64,000 bases of DNA from Berkiella sp963803015. GTDB lineage: Bacteria > Pseudomonadota > Gammaproteobacteria > Berkiellales > Berkiellaceae. The stretch is from positions 1 to 64,000 of the forward strand of contig CAWDKV010000004.1 in the NCBI GenBank assembly GCA_963803015.1, given 5' to 3'. Positions 55,698-63,516 of the stretch are shown here, in pieces. The first letter of the stretch is position 1, and each line of letters starts with the position of its first letter. The notes below the pieces were generated by a model. That model was not told the DNA's origin. It was given only the letters and a program-made list of their open reading frames with translations, and made no database searches. Position numbers and translations under genes: made by a program.

Positions 55698-57227
55698 ATG
55701 GCAGTTAGGAAAAAAGTGATTTCAAATTCGTCCGAATGGACAAATGAGCTATTGCAAAAATATGATAAGGAAATCGCCAGACTGGCTAAACAATTTCGCT
55801 TAGATACTTACCCTAACCAAATTGAAATTATTAATGCCGAGCAAATGATGGATGCTTACTCTTCTGTTGGCATGCCATTAGGGTACAATCATTGGTCTTT
55901 TGGTAAACAATTTTTAACGGTTGAAAAACAATATAAGCGTGGATTGATGGGATTGGCTTATGAGCTGGTTATCAACTCCAATCCTTGTATTACTTATTTA
56001 TTAGAAGAGAATACTCTGGTAATGCAAGCGATTGTGATTGCGCACGCCTGTTATGGCCATAATTCCTTTTTTAAGAATAACTACCTATTTAAAACGTGGA
56101 CAAGCCCAGACTCTATTATCGATTATCTTGTTTTTGCCAAAAATTATGTTTTAGAATGTGAAGAACGCTATGGTGTTGAGGCAGTGGAAGAAGTTTTAGA
56201 TGCTTGCCATGCTTTGATGCATCATGGGGTAGACAGATACAAGCGTCCAGGTAAAATCTCACTCAAAGAAGAAAAATTACGCCAATCTAAACGTGCAGAA
56301 TATTTACAATCAACCGTTAATGAGCTTTGGCGCACTGTTTCTTCACCTTTAGCCAAAGTAGATAAAGGTGAAGAACAAAGATTCCCAAGTGAACCGCAAG
56401 AAAATCTGTTATATTTCATAGAAAAACATGCTCCCCTTCTTGAACCGTGGCAGCGCGAAATTGTGAGGATTGTGCGCAAAATGGCTCAGTATTTTTACCC
56501 GCAACAACAAACAAAAGTCATGAATGAGGGCTGGGCGACATTCTGGCATTACACCATCATCAATGAACTTTTCCAGGAAAAATTAGTCAACAACAATTTC
56601 ATGATGGCATTTTTGCACACACATACCAACGTTATCTACCAGCCTCCTTTTGATAGCCCCTACTTCACGGGAATTAACCCTTATACCTTAGGCTTTAGTA
56701 TTTTTAGTGATTTAAAACGAATTTGCCAAAATCCAACAGAAGAAGATGAAAAATGGTTCCCCGATATTGCAGGAAGTGATTGGTTAGATACGCTTGATTT
56801 TGCGATGAAAAACTTTAAAGATGAGAGTTTTATTGCACAATTTTTATCACCAAAAGTCATCCGTGATTTTAAATTATTCAAGATATTGGATGATGATCAA
56901 AGAAATGAACTACAAGTGATGGCTATACACAACGAAGAGGGCTATAAGGCGATTAGAGAATCTTTGAGTGACTATTACAACGTCACCAATTTGGTGCCAG
57001 ATATTCAAATTTATGAAGTTAATAAAAGAGGCGATCGGTCCCTCACGTTACATTATCACCAACGCCACAATCGCCCCTTACATAAGAGTACAGATAAAGT
57101 TATCAAGTACTTATATCAACTCTGGGGTTTTCCGGTAAAGCTTGTGATCCTGAATGAAAATGATCCAAACCAGGAACCCGAAGTATTGCAATATCCCGTA
57201 TCTGAAGAGAAGAAAAAAGCCGTTTAG
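55698..57227 (+). CDS. SpoVR family protein (YcgB-like)
   Basis: 509 residues, the standard length. Conserved segments: MPLGYNHWSFGKQF, YELVINSNPCITYLLEEN, IAHACYGHNSFFKNNYLF, NEGWATFWHY and YQPPFDSPYFTGINPYTLGF. Known in Bacillus for spore cortex formation and in enterobacteria as YcgB; biochemical role unknown. The yeaG-yeaH-ycgB trio is conserved in proteobacteria, and the tight spacing here supports an operon. Ribosome-binding site AAGGA. Confidence 0.95.
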   Translation: MAVRKKVISNSSEWTNELLQKYDKEIARLAKQFRLDTYPNQIEIINAEQMMDAYSSVGMPLGYNHWSFGKQFLTVEKQYKRGLMGLAYELVINSNPCITYLLEENTLVMQAIVIAHACYGHNSFFKNNYLFKTWTSPDSIIDYLVFAKNYVLECEERYGVEAVEEVLDACHALMHHGVDRYKRPGKISLKEEKLRQSKRAEYLQSTVNELWRTVSSPLAKVDKGEEQRFPSEPQENLLYFIEKHAPLLEPWQREIVRIVRKMAQYFYPQQQTKVMNEGWATFWHYTIINELFQEKLVNNNFMMAFLHTHTNVIYQPPFDSPYFTGINPYTLGFSIFSDLKRICQNPTEEDEKWFPDIAGSDWLDTLDFAMKNFKDESFIAQFLSPKVIRDFKLFKILDDDQRNELQVMAIHNEEGYKAIRESLSDYYNVTNLVPDIQIYEVNKRGDRSLTLHYHQRHNRPLHKSTDKVIKYLYQLWGFPVKLVILNENDPNQEPEVLQYPVSEEKKKAV

Positions 57228-57259
57228 CTCACTTATTTTTACCGAATAGTCACCTACTC

Positions 57260-57298
57260 ATTGATTTTTAGGCTAGGTGGCAAATACAATTCATCTTT
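57260..57298 (+). repeat. Possible remnant of the GGCTAGGCG element
   Basis: ATTTTTAGGCTAGGTGGCAA followed by AATTCATCTTTAT matches the left-middle and the right end of the family, with the central hairpin missing. It lies between spoVR and the AGCS gene. Short, so chance resemblance is possible. Confidence 0.4.
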
Positions 57299-57319
57299 AT
57301 CTGCCACGATAGGGATCCC

Positions 57320-58672
57320 ATGCTTGACTTAATTAATGAGTTTAAAAATGCTTTGTCTTTGTACCTCTTAATCCCGCTCGTTGGTACCATAGGTCTTCTA
57401 CTCTCCTTTCGCTTTGGTTTTATCCAGTGCTCGCACGTATTTACGGCCTGGAAGCTTTTTATTACCGATAGAGATCATACCGGTAAAAGAGCTAGCTCTT
57501 TTAGCGCAGTCTCAGCTGCCTTAGGAGGCAACTTAGGCACCGGTAATATCTCAGGGATAGCTGTCGCTCTTACGATGGGAGGACCTGGCGCCCTCTTTTG
57601 GATGTGGATAATGGCAACCTTAGGTGCAGTACTAAAATTTGTAAATTGTGCCCTGGGCGTCCTCTACCGTCAAAAAAATGACAAAGGTGAGAATGTGGGT
57701 GGCCCCATGTACTACCTCAGCAAAGGGCTTAATCTCAAACGGACCTCAAAATTTTATTGTTTACTTATTGTGTGCGGCGCGCTCACTGTCGGCAATCTCG
57801 TGCAAATGAACTCGTTAGCCATCCCTCTGATTTCAGCGGGTGTTCCTCCTTACTTATGTGGCGCTGTCATGAGCGTCTTGGTCGCGGCAGTAATTTTAGG
57901 TGGTTTACATCGCTTTTCTGCTGTTGTTTCCTGGGTTATTCCCTTTAAGGCAATAACCTATATTAGTCTGTGCTTGGTTATTATCTTACTCAATATTGAA
58001 AAATTACTCCCCGCCCTCAAATTGGTATTTCAATGTGCCTTTCATCCTTCTTCTGTAGCGGGTGGCGTTATTGGATTTACGATCTTAGAAGCGGTTAAAG
58101 TCGGCTTTGATAGAGGTTTATTTGCCACAGACGTCGGAATTGGTATGGATTCGATTGTTCACTCTTCGGTCGAAAGTAAAGATTCGTTGAAAAAAACAGC
58201 GCTTGCACAAGCTTTAATCAGCACGTTGTCCCCCTTGATTGTTATGTTAGTTTGTACCTTAACCGGACTTGTTTTATTAATGACTGGCGCCTGGAATATG
58301 GAAGGTCTAGAAAGCACGGATCTCTGTGTTGAAGCTTTTAAACGCGGTTTAAACGCTTCTTGGGCTGGCTATATTGTGATTATTACTCTTTTCTTTTTTG
58401 CTTATACGACCATTTTGACTTGGTCCTTTTGTGCAGATAAAGCAATAGAGTATTTATTTTCCACCAAGATGATTCGGCCTTTCCAAATTTTCTTTGTTTT
58501 ATTTATACCACTTGGTGCTTTCTTTCACGTCAATCTAGTTTGGACAGTGGCAGATATTTTTATGAATTTACTACTGATTATCAATCTGATTGCGCTTGCT
58601 GGACTGTACAAAGAAGTCGCGGGACTATTTGAGAGCAGAAAGCACCAGCTTAAATTGCTGGTGCAAACTTAA
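57320..58672 (+). CDS. Alanine/glycine:cation symporter (AGCS family)
   Basis: 450 residues with about ten to eleven membrane helices. Family signatures: FSAVSAALGGNLGTGNISGIA, GGPGALFWMWIMATLGAVLKF, GGPMYYLSKGL and DVGIGMDSIVHSS. It imports small neutral amino acids with sodium or protons, consistent with the amino-acid catabolism genes in the window. The last codons form a perfect hairpin (see terminator). Confidence 0.93.
   Translation: MLDLINEFKNALSLYLLIPLVGTIGLLLSFRFGFIQCSHVFTAWKLFITDRDHTGKRASSFSAVSAALGGNLGTGNISGIAVALTMGGPGALFWMWIMATLGAVLKFVNCALGVLYRQKNDKGENVGGPMYYLSKGLNLKRTSKFYCLLIVCGALTVGNLVQMNSLAIPLISAGVPPYLCGAVMSVLVAAVILGGLHRFSAVVSWVIPFKAITYISLCLVIILLNIEKLLPALKLVFQCAFHPSSVAGGVIGFTILEAVKVGFDRGLFATDVGIGMDSIVHSSVESKDSLKKTALAQALISTLSPLIVMLVCTLTGLVLLMTGAWNMEGLESTDLCVEAFKRGLNASWAGYIVIITLFFFAYTTILTWSFCADKAIEYLFSTKMIRPFQIFFVLFIPLGAFFHVNLVWTVADIFMNLLLIINLIALAGLYKEVAGLFESRKHQLKLLVQT
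58642..58664. terminator. Hairpin at the 3' ends of the AGCS and U-box genes
   Basis: Perfect 8-bp stem GCACCAGC / GCTGGTGC with a 7-nt loop TTAAATT. It overlaps the final codons of the AGCS gene and lies just past the stop of the convergent U-box gene. Flanking A and T residues suit bidirectional termination. Confidence 0.65.
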
Positions 58673-58674
58673 GA

Positions 58675-59766
58675 TTATAGTTTAGCGGGAGGAGGAGGGG
58701 CAGCTGCTGGACTGAGAGGTCTTTCTCTTTCTAATGTTTGAAGCAACGTCGTTTTGCATGCTGGCCACTCCCTTATAAAGTGCGCAAGATTTTGATTGAC
58801 GACGACTTCATCTAGTCTAAAGGGTATTCTGGTATTAGGGCAGGTCAGAGGTCGTGCCATGCCACTTATGGTTTCTTGACTATAAGAATGGCCTGATGGA
58901 ATAACGCGAGGATCTTTCATCTGATCTAATAATACAGGATCTTCGAGCCGTCTCTCATCTAACTCAGTAATTTTCAATTTATCCAGACTGCCTATACTAT
59001 CTGCAATTCTTTTTAACAAAAAATTGGGATAAAACTCTGTCTGTGAGACCCCAAGCGATTCTAAGGCTGACTGCTCATAAGACTGACCTTTGCGTAAGCC
59101 AATAGTAGAACCATCAGGCGTGTTCACATTTTTATCCACATTCATCACGACAGGACGCTTAAATGGTTTTTGCGTAATTTCACAGGTGAGAGCTTGTGTG
59201 ACACCCGGCGATAACTTTACTTTAGCAGACCCTAGCCCCCCCCCTATTTTAGCATAAGTACTATACAATTCAGACGTGGTTTGCTCATTTTTTAAAGGGT
59301 TAATTCTATTTTCAATACTTAAACCAAGCTTCTCTGAGATATACTTCTCAAGTGACGCTTTATGTTGACTTGCATTTTCTGGCGTAACATTTTCTTTATC
59401 TTCTAGGGCTTTCATTAAAGCTCTGCGTTCTTCCTGATGTTCTGGCTTATTACTGCTATAAGCATTCGCATTAACCCATCCATTCTTGGTTAATGCCATA
59501 CGGAAACTTTGCATGTTCCATTCATTTTTTGCAGCATTCCATTGCACAACATCTACGGTTAGCATGCCCGGCACATTGCTTTCTCGAATATGCCACAATT
59601 TTTGGCCATTATTTTTGATGCCACGAAATCTTGCTGATTCATCATCTCGGCGATTAATATGATCTTCACAGTTATTTATGAGTTTTTGATAGCCCAAACC
59701 AGGATCCATTTTTGTATAAATGTAAATATCATTTGAGTTATCTGCACTCTTTTGTTCACGTAACAT
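58675..59766 (-). CDS. Two-U-box protein, candidate E3 ubiquitin ligase effector
   Basis: 363 residues. A clear U-box at about 272-333: LEDPVLLDQMKDPRVIPSGH, SYSQETI, CPNTRIPF, VVNQNLAHFIREW, matching the pattern DP-M-DPV--SGH-Y----I---CP-----N--L---I--W. A second, degenerate U-box lies before it at about 192-255: LTCEITQKPFKRPVV, GQSYEQSALESLG, FYPNFLLKRIAD. The N-terminal 190 residues are unrecognised. A Pro/Ala-rich tail ends the protein. U-boxes recruit ubiquitin-charged E2 enzymes in eukaryotes; bacteria have no ubiquitin, so such proteins (LubX in Legionella, also two U-boxes) act in host cells. Strong AGGAGG ribosome-binding site; single-gene unit. Confidence 0.85.
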   Translation of the reverse strand: MLREQKSADNSNDIYIYTKMDPGLGYQKLINNCEDHINRRDDESARFRGIKNNGQKLWHIRESNVPGMLTVDVVQWNAAKNEWNMQSFRMALTKNGWVNANAYSSNKPEHQEERRALMKALEDKENVTPENASQHKASLEKYISEKLGLSIENRINPLKNEQTTSELYSTYAKIGGGLGSAKVKLSPGVTQALTCEITQKPFKRPVVMNVDKNVNTPDGSTIGLRKGQSYEQSALESLGVSQTEFYPNFLLKRIADSIGSLDKLKITELDERRLEDPVLLDQMKDPRVIPSGHSYSQETISGMARPLTCPNTRIPFRLDEVVVNQNLAHFIREWPACKTTLLQTLERERPLSPAAAPPPPAKL

Positions 59767-59973
59767 TTTGTGATCCTCCTATCCTGCCCTCAACGCAATC
59801 AAGTGAAAAACAAATACATTAATTTATGTTATACCAAATAGTGATTCATTAAATATCTTTTTAGCAATTAAAGTGCAAGACATTGAAAAAAGGATATTTT
59901 ATATCTTACTTATGATGTGATTATACAACATAAAAACGTTGAGAAAGGGTAACGAATTAACAGTGAACGAGGT

Positions 59974-60791
59974 TTAACTCTCAAAAATGATTTCATAACT
60001 ACTATGGCGACGAATATTCAAAACACCTGTATCTAGCAGTAAATATTGCCCTTTTATCCCCTGCAACACACCTGTTATTTGGGGTTGTTTATCAAAGGAA
60101 GAGAGATCATTTTGCTAGGATATTGCAAAATGGGATAATGGAAGTCACACACTTCTGGTGTAATTTCTTGCACGGCGTGCTCACCAAATTCTGCTTTGAT
60201 ACTCTCAATCTCAGTTGTTATTTTACTGAGAATTTCTGCTCGCAAATCACTTAAATCTATTGCTTGGGGCACACCTTTTAGCATTTTACGCCAATCTGTT
60301 TTATCTGGAATATGTTTGGCAATGGCCACTTCAACTAGACCCGATATTCGCCGTGTGGCAACACTAAACAAACCAACCGCTTGTGCAGCGCCTTGATCTA
60401 TCCAACGCGTTGGCACTTGGGTAAATCGTGTGATCCCAACTTTTATCCCAGAAGAATTGGCAAGATAAACCCAATGGGGAATCATACAATGTTGCTCTCC
60501 CCACGCCGGCTCCCGGCAAGTCCCTAAATGAAAGTGACAACGCTCAGGCCGCACTATACATAAATCACAACTAGCCAATTTTTGCATACAAGGAAAGCAG
60601 TAGCCGTCTTGATAGCTTTTTTTAATTTCTCGTTGACAAGCACTGCATCGAATTTTTTGAGTAAAAATGAGTGTGATTTTTTGCCCAAGATAAGGATTGA
60701 GCGCTATTCTTTCATCCCCTATCGGCAAAGTATAAGTCACGGGATTGGTGGGGTGGACCACCATTTTGGCTATTCTTCCCTGTATTTTCAT
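59974..60791 (-). pseudogene. DUF2797 family protein, C-terminus displaced by a frameshift
   Basis: The open frame from ATG 60791 stops at 60075 after 238 residues. It contains the Cys-rich N-terminal zinc-like region (CSACQREI, CFPCMQKLASCDLC, CHFHLGTC) and HWVYLANSSGIKVGITR. Right after the break another frame encodes QPQITGVLQGIKGQYLLLDT and NIRRHSSYEIIFES up to a stop at 59974, which is the conserved C-terminus of this family. One base missing near 60098-60102 explains it. Function unknown. The ATG overlaps the sua5 stop (ATGA). Confidence 0.85.
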
Positions 60792-61744
60792 TTTTCAGCA
60801 CTACACTTTTCTAGTCTGTCCCTAATCGCAACCCACTCTATCTTATTCTCTGGCATTTCTATTGCAATAGCTTGCTTTGATGAATTATCAGCCATGCGTA
60901 ACACATTATAAAGTTGTTTCGCATATAAATCGGGAGTGCTTGCCATTTGAAAGCCAAAATTCCCCTGAAAACACGCTGAAATGTATAACAAAGAAAGTGA
61001 ATTAGGATAGCGCTTGGCCAATTTCTCAAAACCACTTTTGTCTTCAAACAAAAAAGTAGGTTTACTTGGCGCATAATGGGATTTTAATGCCCCCGGCACA
61101 CGTATTTCTTTTTCTGATTTTGCATAAACTTTACCGCGAGAACCCAGTGCTGCTTGAATAGCGGCTATTGAGATAATGCCGGGACGCAAAATCGTGCAAT
61201 ACTCAGGATCTGTTGCATCAATAATGGTGGATTCAATCCCGACCTGACAGGCTTCCCCTGCTAAAATCTTAATCTTAGTGCCAAACTCTTCAATAACATG
61301 TTCCACTTGAGTCGGACTAATTTTACCAAATCTATTCGCAGAAGGGGCCGCTAAGGGATGCCCCACTTGGCGAATAAGCGATAAAGTTAAAGGATGATTT
61401 GGCATGCGAATCGCAACGGTTTCTTGTCCACCCGTTACCAACTCACTTACCAAAGGTGATTTTTTTAACACCAGGCTTAGGGGGCCTGGCCAAAACGCCT
61501 CTGCTAAGATTTCAACATAATCTGGCATATCAAGCGCATAGAGGGATAACTCTTCAAAACAACCGATGTGGATAATAAGCGGATGATTAGTCGGACGCCC
61601 TTTCAATTCAAATATTGTTCTGACTGCTTTTTCTTGTGTGATGTCCGCTGCTAAGCCATAAACCGTTTCAGTAGGGATAGCCACCACTTCGCCAGATTGA
61701 AGGGCGCTAACAGCAAGTTGGAGCTCATGGGGTTTAATAATCAT
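60788..61744 (-). CDS. Threonylcarbamoyl-AMP synthase, Sua5 type
   Basis: 318 residues. TsaC/YrdC core: VVAIPTETVYGLAAD, KGRPTNHPLIIHI, FWPGPLSLVL, VAIRMPNHPLTLSLI and PLAAPSANRFGKISPTQ. The extra C-terminal Sua5 domain follows a linker with VPGALKSHYAPSKPTFLF. It makes the intermediate for t6A modification at position 37 of tRNAs that read ANN codons, an essential function. Translationally coupled to the DUF2797 gene. Confidence 0.94.
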   Translation of the reverse strand: MIIKPHELQLAVSALQSGEVVAIPTETVYGLAADITQEKAVRTIFELKGRPTNHPLIIHIGCFEELSLYALDMPDYVEILAEAFWPGPLSLVLKKSPLVSELVTGGQETVAIRMPNHPLTLSLIRQVGHPLAAPSANRFGKISPTQVEHVIEEFGTKIKILAGEACQVGIESTIIDATDPEYCTILRPGIISIAAIQAALGSRGKVYAKSEKEIRVPGALKSHYAPSKPTFLFEDKSGFEKLAKRYPNSLSLLYISACFQGNFGFQMASTPDLYAKQLYNVLRMADNSSKQAIAIEMPENKIEWVAIRDRLEKCSAEK

Positions 61745-61849
61745 CGTTATTCAGATTTAAGTTGACCGCAGGCTATGCTACCCACTTATAGAGACAATAT
61801 CAATAAATTATTTAGCTGGTTGGCTTTTTAGTAACTAACTAATTCATCT

Positions 61850-61980
61850 TATATACTCAAAGCACTTTGGTTTTAGGCTAGGCGCTGAGCCTCGAGCAAC
61901 CGGAGTTTACATAATAGTAAATGAGGATTGCGAGAAGGCGAAAGCAACGACGCCTAAAGGCAAAGTGGAAAGAGTATATA
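61850..61980 (+). repeat. GGCTAGGCG intergenic element, copy 4
   Basis: About 131 bp between divergent sua5 and the outer-membrane factor gene. Terminal inverted repeats TATATACTC / GAGTATATA, then AAAGCACTTTGG facing CAAAGTGGAAA; TTTAGGC pairs with GCCTAAA. Central hairpin 61896-61931: GCAACCG-GAG-TTTAC-loop-GTAAA-TGA-GGATTGC, with two mismatches in the outer helix. Confidence 0.85.
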
Positions 61981-62025
61981 CTAAGAAAACTTGCATCTAC
62001 ATCTAACAACCACGGGCTAAAAATT

Positions 62026-63516
62026 ATGCCACTGATGGCAAAGTCTAAAATCTGCAGCACTATCGCACTGTACACAGCCCTGTTGGGATGCACGGTGGGG
62101 CCTAATTTTAAGTCACCTCCTGCGCCCACAACTGACAGCTATACAGAATCGCCACAACCTGAAAAAACCGTCAGTGCCCCCACCAAGGGGGGGAAAACCC
62201 AGCATTTGAATCAAGGGCAAGATATCCCTCAGCAATGGTGGACTTTGTTTCATTCTGAACCACTCAATTGTTTAATTGTCAGAGGCATTAGCAATAATCC
62301 TGATCTCAAATCTGCCCAAGCAGCGCTTAGAAATGCACAAGAGACTTTTCGCGCACAAGTAGGCGCATATCTCTATCCAGCTGTCGATTTACAAGCATTT
62401 GGGGAAAGGCAAAAATTTTCAGCGGCGTCTTTCGGCGAGCCTAATGTACCCTCTTCCATTTTTAATCTGATTAATACACAAGTCAATGTTTCATATACGC
62501 TAGACGTTTTTGGTAGAAATCGTCGAGAACTTGAAGCTTTATGTGCTCAAGTAAATTATCAAAGATATGAAGTGGAAGCGACATATCTTTCACTGACCTC
62601 CAATATTGCGACAACTGCTATCACCGAAGCCTCTCTTGAAGCACAAAAAAAAGCAACCATCGAGATAGTTAATTTAGAGCAAAACCTGCTTGGCATTGTG
62701 CAAAAGCAATTGAAGTTGGGTGCTGTCTCACGTTCGGAAGTCCTCGCTCAAGAAACGCAATTAGCTCAAGCGCGCGCAAGTCTGCCCCCAATTGAAAAAA
62801 ATTTAGCGCAAACACGACATGCTTTAGCGATTCTGGTGGGTTCTTTACCGAGTGAGAGCTATCTACCCACTTTTTCATTAGATGCTTTACAGTTACCAAC
62901 TGAGCTACCTATCAGTTTACCTTCCAAACTGGTACAACAACGGCCTGACGTACGTGCTTCTGAAGCATTATTACATCAAGCCAGTGCGAATGTTGGCGTT
63001 GCAACAGCAAACCTTTTTCCACAATTTACGATTACAGGCTCTTATGGTTGGGAAGCTGAAAGCCTAGGTGTTTTATTTAATCCAAAAAATAATATATGGA
63101 ATATTATAGGCCAAGTAACCCAACCGATATTTCACGGTGGAGAGCTTTTAGCCCAAAAGCGTGCGGCTATTGCCGCTTTCGATCAAGCTAATGCGCAATA
63201 TCGCAAAAGTGTGCTCCAAGCATTTAAAGAAGTAGCAGACGCTTTACGTGCCATTGAACTAGATGCCAAAGAGTTGAAAGCACAAGTCGAAGCAGAAAAA
63301 ACCGCAAAAGAGTCGCTCTATCTTGTCAAAAAACAATATCAAATGGGTGCAGCGAATTATCTTGCCTTATTAAATGCAGAACAACAATATCAAGAAACAT
63401 TAATCCTTCGCGTCCAAGCGCAAGCCTCTCGCTACACTGATACAGCTGCTTTATTTCAAGCACTAGGTGGCGGATGGTGGGATCAAACTTTACTGAGGGA
63501 GCGTTGCAATGGCTAG
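62026..63516 (+). CDS. NodT/OprM-family outer-membrane efflux lipoprotein
   Basis: 496 residues from the ATG at 62026. The frame is open further upstream (to 61921) but that part lies in repeat copy 4, and only the 62026 start gives a proper signal peptide with lipobox LLGC/TVGPNF. Motifs QQWWTLFHSEPLN, LKSAQAALRNAQ, NVSYTLDVFGRNRRELEA, LPSKLVQQRPDVRASEALLHQASANVGVA and QPIFHGGELL are typical; two OEP repeats are complete. It forms the trimeric outer-membrane channel of an RND or ABC tripartite pump. It overlaps the following membrane-fusion gene by 8 bp. Confidence 0.93.
   Translation: MPLMAKSKICSTIALYTALLGCTVGPNFKSPPAPTTDSYTESPQPEKTVSAPTKGGKTQHLNQGQDIPQQWWTLFHSEPLNCLIVRGISNNPDLKSAQAALRNAQETFRAQVGAYLYPAVDLQAFGERQKFSAASFGEPNVPSSIFNLINTQVNVSYTLDVFGRNRRELEALCAQVNYQRYEVEATYLSLTSNIATTAITEASLEAQKKATIEIVNLEQNLLGIVQKQLKLGAVSRSEVLAQETQLAQARASLPPIEKNLAQTRHALAILVGSLPSESYLPTFSLDALQLPTELPISLPSKLVQQRPDVRASEALLHQASANVGVATANLFPQFTITGSYGWEAESLGVLFNPKNNIWNIIGQVTQPIFHGGELLAQKRAAIAAFDQANAQYRKSVLQAFKEVADALRAIELDAKELKAQVEAEKTAKESLYLVKKQYQMGAANYLALLNAEQQYQETLILRVQAQASRYTDTAALFQALGGGWWDQTLLRERCNG

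Noticed and set aside
61921..62025. N-terminal extension of the outer-membrane factor ORF
   Set aside because: It is translated repeat copy 4; the start at 62026 gives a proper lipoprotein signal peptide.
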